64,000 bases of DNA from Pseudovirgaria hyperparasitica. Its lineage: Eukaryota > Ascomycota > Dothideomycetes > Acrospermales > Acrospermaceae. The DNA lies in contig NW_022985557.1 in assembly GCF_010093815.1 (NCBI RefSeq), positions 372,001-436,000 of the forward strand, given 5' to 3'. The position numbers and the translations under genes were made by a program. The stretch's first letter is position 1. Each line of letters opens with the position of its first letter. The notes below the pieces were generated by a model. That model was not told the origin of the DNA. It made no database searches and worked only from the letters and a program-made list of their open reading frames with translations. Shown here one piece after another: positions 36,213 to 47,334 of the stretch.

Positions 36213-36439
36213 ACTGAGAGGTGGACGAATGCGCAGTCCTGGCGCGACGCAGATTGGTATCTGAGCAAGCTTCGGAGACGCGCTGGGATATTTTTCTTTG
36301 GTGTTGAAGCTTCAGCCCTACCGGAGGTGCGGGCCCTTCCCGCAAATCTTGGCGTACGTATGCTCATGAACATGCACAAACAAACATACTCACTCTCGAT
36401 CTCCCTGTAATACTGACGTCCCTCCTTCCCAATTTCAAC
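36213..36439. promoter_or_regulatory. Divergent promoter IPI3 / FSH1-type hydrolase
   Basis: The 227-bp interval between two opposite start codons must carry both core promoters. No TATA box or duplicated element is evident. Confidence 0.55.
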
Positions 36440-37264
36440 ATGGCCAAGCCTCCAACAAAGCCCCTCAAGATCCTCATGCTCCATGGCTTCACCCAGTCCG
36501 GCCCACTTTTCCGTGCAAAGACCCGCGCTCTCGAAAAGAACCTCCAGAAAGCCTTCCCCGCTGGTGTCTCCCTCTCCTACCCAACTGGCCCCCATCGTCT
36601 ACCCCTTTCCGAGCTCACATTCGATGCATCTAGCACAAAGGAAAGCTCCGACGATACCGAGGCCCCGGACGCTTGGGGGTGGTGGAGGCGCAAAGGAGAG
36701 GATCCAGCAAATGCGGTGTATGATGGCCTAGAGGCGGGCTTCGAGCGCGTGGCACAGGTACTGAAGGAGGAAGGTCCGTTTGATGGGGTGATTGGGTTTA
36801 GCCAAGGGGGGTGTGCTGCGGCGTTTGTAGCAAGCTTGCTGGACGAGGGGCGGCGAGATGCATTTCAGGCTTGGGAGAAACAGGGCGGGATGCGATATCC
36901 TTCAAGTCTGTTGCGAGAGGAGGAGGTGGTGCATCCGCCGATGAAGTTTGCGGCGATATATTCCGGCTTCAAAGCGACGGAGAATCCATTATATAGTGCA
37001 TTTTACGAGCCGAAAATACGCACGCCGACGTTACATTTCATTGGGACTATGGACACGGTAGTGGAGGAGAAAAGGAGTTTGAAATTGATGGAGCAGTTTG
37101 AGGACAGTAAGGACAGAGTTGTGTATCACCCGGGTGGCCACTTTTTGCCTAGTAGTCAGAAGCAATATGTCGGTGCGTTGATAGGGTTCATTAAGGAAGT
37201 ATTGGGTAGAGGTGGTACGAACAATGCAGAAGAGAATGCCGAAGACATGGACGTTCCGTTTTGA
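36440..37264 (+). CDS. FSH1/OVCA2-family serine hydrolase
   Basis: Single exon, 274 residues, alpha/beta-hydrolase fold with no signal peptide, so cytosolic. The first strand and oxyanion loop are ILMLHGFTQSG. The nucleophile elbow GFSQGG places the catalytic Ser at residue 121. The acid is Asp205 in IGTMDTVV and the base is His234 in HPGGHF, all in the order and spacing of yeast Fsh1 and human OVCA2. The WGWW segment near residue 79 is typical of the fungal branch. Family members are esterases of uncertain natural substrate. Some sit in biosynthetic clusters, but here the neighbours are housekeeping genes. Confidence 0.93.
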   Translation: MAKPPTKPLKILMLHGFTQSGPLFRAKTRALEKNLQKAFPAGVSLSYPTGPHRLPLSELTFDASSTKESSDDTEAPDAWGWWRRKGEDPANAVYDGLEAGFERVAQVLKEEGPFDGVIGFSQGGCAAAFVASLLDEGRRDAFQAWEKQGGMRYPSSLLREEEVVHPPMKFAAIYSGFKATENPLYSAFYEPKIRTPTLHFIGTMDTVVEEKRSLKLMEQFEDSKDRVVYHPGGHFLPSSQKQYVGALIGFIKEVLGRGGTNNAEENAEDMDVPF

Positions 37265-37457
37265 TCGATCGAACGGTTACGATAGATGTGAATTTAGATG
37301 GTCGCTTTAGGCGCCAGCGATTATGACATAGCATTAAACCTTGTTCTAAGGGATACCATATGCTCTCGCAGCCTCTTTTATAGCGGGGCATGCTGTTGAT
37401 TGGGTTATCATTTGCTCTATATATCCATGCTCAGTAGCCAGCATCTCTAGGCGTCCA

Positions 37458-39141
37458 TTACTTTGCTTTGGCTGTCTTCTTGGTCCTTCCTTTCTCAACT
37501 TTCGTTGGCTGGATAGATGCCATCATTTCCTCCTTGGTGATTAGGTGGTCAATCCTTTCCAGCAGACCTAGAAGACTCTTCATGTTTCCACTCCATTCGT
37601 TCAATACATCGTCGGCGTCTCTAGTCTTCGCGAAATTCACGATCTGCGCCGGTCTATCGATTCTAGCGTAGATGGTCTTAGCAGTAACAAGCTCGCTGAT
37701 AAACTTCTCGGTTTCGTCTTCCGTGAGATCCAGAAGTTGTGTGAGACGAGGCATGCGTATACGGGTGTAGTACGTCGAAACGACACGGACATTGTACTCC
37801 GTGACACGCTTCTTCAGGTCTTTCCACCTCTGCAAGGCCTTTGGTTCGTCTGATTGACCTGCCTTTGCATCAAAGATGTCGGTACCTACAAGGCGGGGCC
37901 CAAATTGCTTTTCGACCTCAGACCAATGCATGAGTTCAGTGACTGTAAACAGTCTCAAAAGTGCGGCGTCTTCTGGCACTAATAGTTGATTTCTTGTGTC
38001 TTTGTGAATGCGATGCAGCAGGTCTGACTGCTCATTGTCGTGCGGTGCGAGTATGATAAAATATATCACACGGGAAAGAACCTAAGAATGTTAGATACAA
38101 CAAACATATGACCACGGCTACTCTTACTGCACGGAGTTGCTCCGGATTCTCCTCGACGGCCTCAGTGTCCAGAACCTGTCGATAGTGCTTACAAGCGTCT
38201 AGATACTTGTCTTCTTGTTTGGCAAGCATGACCTGCTGTTCGTAGTATTGGAGTTTGAGATCAGTAACATCATCTTCAGGCTCGATTGGTGGATCGTCCA
38301 CGCTACGGGCCTTTTCCTTCTCTTCCCGCTCTTTCTGCTCCTGTTTCAGCTGCTCCTCGGTCTTCTTTGGCTTTCGCGCAAAGTATTTCGTACTGATCTT
38401 CCTGCTTAGTATACCGGCTTGAGTCCAATCACCCTTCTCTATGCACAGTGCAACCTGCTGCAGGATGAACTCGGTCTTTTCTCTCCTCGTCATTGACCCA
38501 AAGGTCTCAACTTGTAGCTCGCATAGAATGTCCGTCGCTGCGGCGATGTCACCTTGCTCCTTTTTGATGTCCGAGAGGATACGAGTCACCCTTGCACGTT
38601 CGACTTCGACAAAGATCTGAAAGCGTTAACCACGAACGTTTTGTGATCTGTAAGACTGGACTAACTTTGCCTTCAGTCACTGTCCGCAGAGTTTCGATGA
38701 CGCTAAGCTTTGTATCGATATTGGGCGTATCTTTCAAAAGATTCATGACGACCTGTACCATCTTCGTTGTTGCTTGCTTGAGCTGGCCATGTTTCTTCGA
38801 TAAGAGCAAGACTTGCTCGTTGAGCAAGCTCCAGTCGCCGGATTCTTTACATATTGTGACTATTGTGATCAATATTCGGGACGTTGAAGCTAGATCAGAT
38901 GCCTAATGCAATATGAGTACAAGCAATGCGAACCAAATGAGTTTCCAAACCTGTCGGGTTTGTTTCTCAAGCACGAGAAGCTTCTCGATAGCGCCCTGCA
39001 CATTAGTCTGGAATACATTAGTCCACACACGCGAACTTAGTGACTCGATCGTACCTTTGCAAGAGCTTCGGCCTCGGGGATGAGCTTGTCGGTATCCTTT
39101 GAGAAGTCTTTCTCCGCCCTGAGAACCTCGCCGGACGACAT
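37458..39141 (-). CDS. RPN5: 26S proteasome lid subunit RPN5
   Basis: Rpn5 is a PCI-domain scaffold subunit of the proteasome lid and, in some fungi, of the COP9 signalosome. Five exons fit: 39141-39055, 39007-38951, 38902-38666, 38616-38128 and 38081-37458, with introns of 45-48 nt. The product is 497 residues, as expected. Landmarks are the N-terminal SSGEVLRAEKDFSKDTDKL, LLVLEKQTRQASDLAST, the helical repeats (GDWSLLNEQVLLLSKKHGQ, ETFGSMTRREKTEFILQQ), and the PCI winged helix with LTQLLDLTEDETEKFISELV. The C-terminal helix ends in a basic tail. For the first intron two in-frame acceptors 12 nt apart exist; I used the one that keeps TNVQ. The 3' end lies 193 bp from the FSH1-type gene in convergent orientation. 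Confidence 0.96.
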
Positions 39142-39663
39142 CGCAGGTTCGGGCAATGATGCGCTAAAGAGGTGATATCAGAAGACCCTCGACTTATCAG
39201 GGAGCAGTTGTGGATTTGAAAGGTAGAGACAAAGATTCAGAGGCGAGACGGACTTTGGGGTCCTGATAAGATGCCAAAGTTGATGATGGAGCTCTCAGCG
39301 AACGAACGCGAGTTGGAGCTAAGACGGTGATGTGCCACGAACGCACCGCCACCACTGCCACTACGTTTACCTAAGCTGGAATCTTGGCGCTACGATTTTG
39401 GCCGCAACAACCTTGTACTTAATTTAAACTTTCAAGGTTCTGAATCTCCATCAAACAGACTTCAAAGCCTCAAGCCACATATCTAACGATTCAAAATGCA
39501 CTCCACTCTCATCAGCATATGGAAAATCAGATCCAAACAGCAAGACTAGAGCGCCTTGAAGATGTATTGAGCCTTTACTTCAGGGCAAGATTGGATTCAG
39601 CGAAAGCCATTATTTTACATCGAAATCATATTTTCCACCAACACGTACAAATCTATAGGCTGC
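39142..39663. other. Intergenic: RPN5 upstream region
   Basis: About 520 bp between the RPN5 start and the 3' end of the surface-protein gene. No coding potential was seen. It should contain the RPN5 promoter. Confidence 0.55.
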
Positions 39664-40676
39664 TTATTTTAGTGTAGTGTCCCCTGGCAGCTCTACTGGC
39701 CTTCGATAATGAGAGGGTAACTCAGCCAAATGTCCATCTTCAATCTCAACTGGCATTGGATTCCGCTGGTAATGTGGAGCATCCTGATAATAACCGTCCC
39801 AGATGTCTTCCTTCTTCTTGTAGGGGGTCTTAGCGTTCAGCTCCGCAGAATGCCGTCTCTTGCCTCGTCGGTATATCAAAACAAGGACCACGAGTAAAGC
39901 ACCCCCTGAAGCTGCACCGACTACTATCCCAACAAGAGCGCCGGTGCTTAGTCCATCTTGGTTTTCACTATCAGCCTGGGTTGAGGTATTGTTGACAGGC
40001 CCACCTGGGCCAGGACTGGTAGTTGTCGGAAAGGCTCCAACTCCAGACGAACTGGACACGACAGATGTGATCATCCATGTCTCTGACTTTGCTGTCGGCA
40101 TCGTCGTAGGACCCTCTGAAGCTTGGGTCGAAACTGTAATGGTAGGGTTTTCTCCGCGTAGAGTCCTGAGAGCAGATGCTGCTAAGGTTCTTGCCACAGA
40201 ACCTGCCTCATCGTCCGATAGGTCTTTGAGTGGATTCGAGAACTGACTTATGCAGTCCGGGTGGCCGACAGCAGGATTACAGTTCTCATGGGTGGCATCG
40301 CAAAACCACCACACATCTCTACCCTCCCTTCCTATTGTGTTGCATAGCACGTCTGAAGAAGCAACATCATTTGGCCCGGTATCAAGATCGCCAGTCTTTG
40401 ACAATGTCCAGCACGCCCTGCAAAAACTTGTCAGCAAAACATACCCGTGTGGATACTATGTACTCACGTGTCTGGAGCAGGACACGCATATGTGCGGTTT
40501 ATCTCAAACATGTAGGCACAGAGTCCTCCATGCTCGTATGTTTCAGCTGCCCAAAATTCTGCGCCATTGTAGCTACACCAGCTGTTCGTTCCTCCAAGAA
40601 ACCAATATGGATCCGAGGAAGATCCTGAACTAACAAAGATCAATGTACACAAAAGTAGCAAGAAAAACGGAACCAT
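39664..40676 (-). CDS. Cys-rich single-pass cell-surface protein, unknown
   Basis: Two exons, 40676-40468 and 40417-39664 (49-nt intron), encode 320 residues. Residues 1-19 are a signal peptide (MVPFFLLLLCTLIFVSSGS). The ectodomain (about 20-160) has regularly spaced Cys and Trp residues (NSWCSYNG, EHGGLCAYMF, TYACPAPDT, ACWTLSK, VLCNTIG, WWFCDATHENC, GHPDCISQ). A Ser/Thr-rich stalk follows, then a Gly/Ala/Val transmembrane helix at about 230-252 and an RRGKRR stop-transfer. The cytosolic tail of about 65 residues holds PHYQRNPMP. The layout recalls fungal wall-stress sensors or WSC-like proteins, but the cysteine pattern does not match WSC or CFEM as I know them. No family assigned. Confidence 0.78.
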
Positions 40677-41340
40677 CTCACAAGGGTTATCTCCTGGAGA
40701 AAGAGTGTCAGGGGGTTTACTGCGGCTTTGTACGACAGGGATCTTCTGCTAGATGCATGGCACAAGCCATCAGCAATTGTGTAGAGCAGTGATGTGCCGC
40801 ACTGTATGCGCTTACATGTTTCTTTCCAATCAATAGACGAAGCATAACGGATGCCGTTAGCCCAAGACATTGGCGCGCGCGAGTATGTACGTGTTTATAT
40901 TTACGGCGCAGCTGGTTTCACGCTAATGTAGAGTACATCTGGTAGTCAAAGGTCCATCATGGAGACAGCAATGAAGCACTGTAGCGTCTACTGGTAGTTG
41001 CAACGACCACATTCTTTGTATAGCACTGCGCCGACTCTTACAGACTACCAATACACTAGACATGCAAACATCTACGTCGATCGAGATGAGCAGAGCTAGC
41101 TGATCTAAGCGGGCTAACCAATCAACTACTTGTTTCAGGTGCCCGGCTGGCTACATCAGGAATAGAGCGACGCATAGGTGCCACATACTCAAATCCTGAG
41201 AGATTATAGAGCATCTGCGCTCGTCTTGGCAAATCCCTCTCAGCCTCGTTTGCGCTTCCCCCCTCCGAGGGGGGATATCACTTTCTTGAAAGAATCTACT
41301 CACTTGGCTGGCCGATGTACAGCTTCATGTCTTCCTCGCC
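40677..41340. other. Divergent upstream region, surface protein / CAP10 gene
   Basis: 664 bp between two opposite starts. A TATA-like tatatttac lies near 40893. A minus-strand frame beginning at 40870 is open but in conflict with the signal peptide start at 40676. Confidence 0.5.
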
Positions 41341-42709
41341 ATGGCTCACGTACGTTTCACGGGCAAGCCGATGGTAGCTTGCATCCTCATCACCATCTTT
41401 GCTCTTGCTCTATGGTCATTCCACTCTCCGCGCGATCTTACTTCCGTAAATGTGGCTCCCCACGGGTCTTCCGACTCTCCTCCTCCGACGTTAGACTTTG
41501 ACTCGAAAATACACGCGAACGATCACTCGTTCTCCTCCGAGCAATGCGATGCGGCCTTTCCAGAACTGTATGACCCCATAACGGCTGCGGTGAGGAGAAG
41601 GAACGGCAGTCGAATACGACTGGAAGACATTGCGATAAATGAAGGCAGATGCATGTTACGAATACTCGTATACGATAATGAGGTGCGCTGTACAGCATGC
41701 TCATACGCCACTATCAACTAACCCATATCCAGGTTTTCGTCGTAGACAAGTGGGATCCAGAAGGCTGCTATATTTATGGATTCAAGGAGCGCGCAATTGC
41801 TACATTGTCCTTGATACAACGCGCTGTTATGTCCGCGCCGCCCAAGAGTGTTCCGAACGCTGAATTCGCTGTATCGCTTGACGATCTCCCACTGCGAAGC
41901 AAGAATGACGCGGTGATGTTTGCACTCACCCGGCAGGAGACGGAGGAGTACAAAGACGTCTGGTTGATACCTGACTTCGGATATTGGTCTTGGATTCTTA
42001 CCCGAGTTCCGAGCTACCAGCGTATGCGCCAATGGTTGTTCGATGCCGAAGTGGACGCTCCTTTCATTAACAAGATGGACAAAGCGGTATGGCGAGGAAA
42101 TCTCCGAATGAGTGGCATTCGATACGCTTTGAGAGACATAGCTGCGGGCAAGGAATGGAGTGATATCGAGGATGTGGACGTCGCCAGCGACGACCCTGAC
42201 TACGATTCGTCCAAACGTCTTACAATCGAGGATATGTGCAAGTACAAATTCGCAATCCACACCGAGGGAACTTCGTATTCGGGACGATTGAAATTTTTAC
42301 AAGCTTGCAAATCTGTCGTGGTCGCACATCCTTTGACCTGGCAAGAGTTCCATACACATCTACTGATAGCTTCTGGCAAGAACCAGAATTATGTTCGAGT
42401 TGAAGAAAACTGGTCGACACTCGATCGGGACATAACACACCTAATCGATAATCCCTTAGAGGCTGAGGCCATAGCAACACGAAGCTTCGAGAGGTTTGGT
42501 GGGAGATATCTCACTCCAGCAGCGGTAAGAGCTTAAACTACTGCAAATAGGTCAACCAGGCTGATAGATACCAGATTTCATGCTACTGGCGTCGTCTTTT
42601 ACGAGAATGGGCCACCATTCAAGACTTCGAGCCTGAGCTATACAAGGTTGAAGATGGGAAAAAAGTGCTGCGAGGCGTCCCATATAGCGAGATTGTCGTC
42701 AAATTCTGA
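41341..42709 (+). CDS. CAP10-type glycosyltransferase (GT90-like), type II membrane protein
   Basis: Three exons (41341-41682, 41733-42524, 42575-42709) give 422 residues. A short cytosolic head and signal anchor (KPMVACILITIFALALWSF) predict a Golgi type II enzyme. The CAP10 core is visible: DVWLIPDFGYWSW, an MDKAVWRGNLRMSGIRYAL segment, IEDMCKYKFAIHTEGTSYSG (the acceptor/donor-site signature with KYKF and GxSYSGRLKFL) and SVVVAHPLTWQEFHTHLL. CAP10 proteins add xylose to capsule or glycoconjugates in Cryptococcus, and ascomycete homologues have unproven donors. For the last intron I used the atacCAG acceptor at 42574 (50 nt). The frame also stays open 12 codons past the donor, ending at 42536, but that would lose the ISCYWRRLLREW tail typical of the family. 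Confidence 0.88.
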
Positions 42710-43239
42710 CCATCTCGACAACGATAGTCTAGAATTTTTGACCAGGCATGACATCTAGCGAGGAGTTTGGAGTTTGAGTTTACTACAGATGTACGAAAAT
42801 CACTGTCTTATTGTATGACGTAGCTGTACATACCAAGGAGGTCCAACAAAAGGGTCAGACCTCTAGCGTTGTTGGACATAACGCAACATTTATCCGTTCG
42901 AACTCAACAGGATTTGCCTATTGAGAACATCGGAAGACCATGTGTTAAAGTCATAACACTGTTGTCTTCCGCATGGCTTAGAGTCGCTTCCAAGCCAGGC
43001 TCTTACGAGAGTCAGTACAGCGGGTGAACATGTTTTGACTGGATGCCAATCTCGGTTACATCATCGACTTCTCGAGGTCGGGAGTCTTGAGTCTCTCTAA
43101 ATTATGTTTGCATGACGCTAATTTGAATACCATGGGCGATAGAAGTCTAGCTAAACTTCGAGAAATTCACTTGACGCCCTGTCATGCTCGTAATCAAGAT
43201 TCACCAGACGTGATCCTTGGAATGCGACACCTCTTCAAT
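42710..43239. other. Convergent intergenic interval
   Basis: 530 bp between stop codons of the CAP10 and flavin monooxygenase genes. No coding signal or repeat was noted. Confidence 0.55.
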
Positions 43240-45297
43240 TCAAGTTCTAATGCAAAAACCTGCAAAGAGGTCATATATTGCCTTGTGGTCATCCGTGGGT
43301 ACAACGAGTGCGATATCTGCAACATAGGTGAGTTAAATGTACGAAAGTCGCGGCACGTGAATAACTCACGCTGGTCAGGCCGGACAATTGCAACAACGTT
43401 TGTATTTGTAGCAATACCATATGCTTCATACGCATATCCGTGCCCAGAATTGTAATGATCGTCGTCAATATATGTTTTATGGAGGTCTATTTGGTCAGTG
43501 ACACGCTTCGCATGAGAGGTTGGTGTGAACAAACCGCGAACGCGCCATTTTCCTGTCGCAGGCCAGAAGAAATCCGGTATGTGTTCCTGTTCGATTTTCG
43601 TCCGGTCACCACGAAGCACGAGGATCGGTTCGATGAAGCTGTCGATATCTTCTGACTCGCGGGTGAAGCTGCGTACTGGGCCTGTTGGCGACGATAGGAA
43701 ATCGGCGAACTACCAAACTATCAGTGCCTACCGCGCACATCACAGTTGAACGTGTTTACCTACCTTGCTCAGTCTCTCGGCGTTTCCAGATTCCGTTATG
43801 TCACCCGCGAACACAACGACTCGCCACCTCCCGTCCGCTTTGAACGCCCTCACCAATTGCATCGCTCGCGCATCACAAAATCGCACAACCTGCGCACTCG
43901 GAAACCGCATTCCCACCGGTAATCCGCTCGCCAGCTCCTGTATACTTGCCGTCATCCCTGTAATCATAGACTCCTCATACCGACTAGTCAGCCCCGCTGT
44001 AAACCGCCCGCTCTTCTCAAACCCCTGACTAAACTCTGCCGCAATTTTCGCATCGTCGCCGCCCACACCCGTATGCTTCAGACTAAACAGTTTCGTGAAG
44101 TATCTATCAAACTCGATCAGATCCGCGGCAACCTTCTGCCTCTCGACATCATATGTGCGGAGAAGTGAGGGAGGAGAGCGGCCGGAAAGCACGTGGGCCA
44201 GCTTCCACCCGATATTATATCCATCCTGTAAGGATACATTCATTCCTTGCCCAGCCTTCGGGCTATGCGTGTGGCACGCATCGCCGGTCAGATAGACTCT
44301 CTCAAAGGCCGAGAACCGGTCCACGAGACGTTGCCCAATCGTGTATGCGGACCACCACAGCGTCTCGGCGATCTCGAGGGGATACTGCATGAAGATGGCC
44401 TTTGCGGTGGCATGGAGGTCGGAGAGTTGGACAGTCTTAGCATCAGTGCCGGCGGGAAGCTCGATGTAGAGACGGACCAGGGAGCCGCCTTCGCGTGGGA
44501 TGATGACGATATTGCCGAAGGTGGAGTGGATGGTAGATTTCTTGCGAATGTCGGGGAAGGAGGTTTGTGGATAGATATCCATGACGCCCCAGACGGTATC
44601 GGAAGAGTCGCCGAGCATTTTGTGGCCAAGAGAGCGGCGGATGGTGCTGTGTGCGCCGTCGCAGCCCTGGCTAAGTCAGCAGCTGTTGGGTGGGAAGATG
44701 GGGGATATTGCAATGGAAGGATATAGAGAAGACACGAGCAGCGTACGAGTGGAGAATGGGAAAGGAGATACTGACCAAGACGTACTTCGCCTCGATTACA
44801 TGCTCTTGACCCTCCTTCTCAGCAAAAACTTGCACAGGAAACACATCATCACCATAGTCCCCGGCTCTCTCTTGATCAATCGTCACCCCTTTGACCTCCC
44901 AGCCATACTCAACCTCCTTAGCCCCAACTTGCCTCATCTTATCCAGTAAAATACCATTGAATTGCGCCTGATTAAGGATAACATGTGGCATATGACTAAG
45001 TCCCTTTTTGGTATCCGGGATTCTTCCTGTCCTACTGATACCTTCGCCAACCATGGACCAGAAGCTAACTTCAAGAATATGGAAAGCCTCCCGGAGAAGA
45101 TCTTCCGCGACACCGAACGATTCAAAGACTTCGACGGTACGGCATTGCACGCCGTCGGCCTGGCCGATGGCCATTTGGACAGGCCGCTTGTCCAGAATAC
45201 GGAAGGGAATATTGCATATGGTAAGCCATAGAGCAGCACATATCCCTGCAGAGCCAGAGCCTACGATCAGGACGTCGGTGCGCTGGGTGGGTGGCAT
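43240..45297 (-). CDS. FAD-dependent aromatic monooxygenase (phenol 2-monooxygenase-like)
   Basis: Group A flavoprotein hydroxylase that would use NAD(P)H and O2 to hydroxylate an aromatic ring. Four exons fit: 45297-44776, 44666-43764, 43709-43370 and 43316-43240 (introns 109, 53 and 53 nt), giving 613 residues. The GxGxxG fingerprint is VLIVGSGSAG (residues 9-18). GCDGAHSTIRR follows at the first join (the DG motif), and VYLTGDACHTHSPKAGQGMN is the second FAD motif. The C-terminal thioredoxin-like domain is typical of the phenol hydroxylase branch: DLHKTYIDDDHYNSGHGYAY, then VRPDQ and HIALVVPTDD across the last join. The correct start is the ATG at 45297. It sits at the left edge of the catabolic gene group. 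Confidence 0.9.
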
Positions 45298-45692
45298 ATT
45301 CAAGTTGTCTACGAATAGTCGAGTAATGGCGGGGTCGTTCGATCATGAATCTCAGGCAGTGCCCATGTCTTATGTTCTAGGACCGGCAGATTTCTTTGTT
45401 GAGCAGGAAAGCATCAACTCAGTGTACAGTGACATCTAGAGCATACAGATCTCTGTAGATACGAATGACTCGTACTGAGTTATGCTATGCTTAGGCTGAC
45501 GTGAGAGTAAATGGCAGCTGCTTGCCTAACTAGGATTAGCATAATAGCTAAGAATGTCTCCAAAATCTTACCAATATTATCGAGGTTTATGATACTTCTA
45601 ATCTAGGACTGTACTAATTGAAGCACGTTAGATGTCCAGTGTTCACTAGGGGCTCTGTCGCGCCGAAAGTACACTTGGGGATGAGTGAGATT
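45298..45692. other. Intergenic: monooxygenase upstream region
   Basis: 395 bp between the flavoprotein start and the 3' end of the HAD gene. No clear motif seen. Confidence 0.5.
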
Positions 45693-47021
45693 CTATTGCT
45701 GCCAGCCGCCTCCTTTTCTTTCCTCCTCTAACGCCCATTGAACCGCGTCCCAGACATCGCCTACAATTACACTTGGCTTATATTTCGGCTCCGATCCTGC
45801 AACGTATACACCAGTTTCTACAAGAGCCGTCCGCCACTTGACACCCATAGGGCTACGGTATTCATTCCCACCTTTAATATCGCTCTCGGGATTATCTCCC
45901 ACCATGTAAACACGGTCAAGCGTTTTAATCGAATCTGAATCCTCGTTCGATGATATTGCATCATCCTCGCTCTTCGTGCCGAGCAAGGTGGACCTCTTCA
46001 TGCCACGGCTATGCGACAGTAGCTTCTTTTCAGCAAATTCATAGGTGAATCGATAGGGCTTTCCAATCACTCTCTTTTGGAGTGATACACCATTCTGCGG
46101 TCCACCGGTGATCGCGGCCCATACACCTTCTAATGCTTCTCGAAAGCCACCTTGACCGAACCGCGGAAGCGGATGTTTCGCTGCCCAGAGCAAGTCTGGG
46201 TTTGAAAACCATAGCTGTGGCTGTCCATCTTGCTGGTATCCGCGGTTTGGTAGATCTGTGTTATTATTTAGTGTTGATAGCGTTCCGAGTTGTCCGCCTT
46301 TTGATAGCAGCAAATCTGTGATTAATTGAAGATCAAGTGCCCAGTCCCGAGGATCATTGAACACAAGTATTGTACTAATTGGTGGTAAAGGATCCAGGAG
46401 AGGCTGTGCATGTCGCTTGTGGACAGAGAGTTGGGCGGATGAGAATGGCATTACTGTTGGATCGGCCGCAAAAATGTCGCAGGGCATTATGACGTTCTTA
46501 AAACCGTATCTATGCGCAACATGTCGACAATTATCCCCGTCTCCGCCAACCACGAGCACTGTTTTATCTTCTTTCTCTTCCGGGCTGAAATTAGCGAACG
46601 GAGTGTGACTCTGCACAAACATCTCAACGTCCAGTGATACGCCCAGCTTCTCGCTTAGATCATGAACTCTTTGGGTCTCATGTTTACCACCACCGTTGGT
46701 AAGAAGTATGAATGGGACATGATGGCTCTGTAGGTGCGAGAGGGCTTTATGGGCACGCGGTAAAGCATCGGAACTGCGGACTAAAACACCGTCGATACTG
46801 CCAAGTAAATCTATTAGCATATGTATACTGCAGGTCTAGTTTACGGCCTACTCAAACGCGAACGCAAATCTAGTTATGCTTCGTTCTTGATCAGTCGACG
46901 TTTGCAGACATCTCGCGGGGAATGCCGATATCGTGAGACGCGTCCGGGGTCTTACGTCGTGGTAGTAGCGGGGAGCAAGCCTCGCCGAACGCGAGAACTG
47001 TGTAGGAAGGGTTAAGGACAT
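45693..47021 (-). CDS. HAD-superfamily subfamily IIA hydrolase (CECR5-like), mitochondrial
   Basis: Two exons, 47021-46852 and 46797-45693 (54-nt intron), encode 424 residues. The first 45 residues are Arg/Ser-rich without acids (MSLTLPTQFSRSARLAPRYY), a good mitochondrial presequence. The join produces FAFDIDGVLVR, the HAD motif I, with Asp57 split across the intron (GA/T). Motif II is FILLTNGGG, and motif IV is YMVGDNPESDIKGGN near the C-terminus. Between them lies the large IIA cap with RDWALDLQLITDLL and WFSNPDLLWAA. This matches the CECR5/YKR070W group of mitochondrial phosphatase-like proteins of unknown substrate. A single-exon reading starting at 46820 would lose motif I's first Asp and should be avoided. 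Confidence 0.92.
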
Positions 47022-47334
47022 GGGAACGGCCTCCACAATCCACAATGTTGTTGCTCTTCTTTGCAAGTTGGAATGAACCTGTTACACATGTTGGTTGAGT
47101 GGGGCCATTGCTATATGTGGAGTTTAAATCGGCGTTTAGGCATGGATTAGACAAGGGGGAGTTAATGTTTGCAGCCTTAGGCTACTATTTGACCAGTCAG
47201 CCTTCGCCTTCGTTGTCGCATTAGCATGAGTGACTTTGCTCACTCCAATGTAGACATCCATCGCTTAATACCCTGATGAACATATATATCTCAAGCTGTT
47301 CAGTGAAGGTCTCTTGACTGCTAGCTATATCAAC
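47022..47334. promoter_or_regulatory. Divergent promoter HAD gene / Zn2Cys6 regulator
   Basis: 313 bp between opposite starts. A TATA-like catatatatctc lies at 47281-47292, about 45 bp before the regulator's ATG. Confidence 0.5.
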
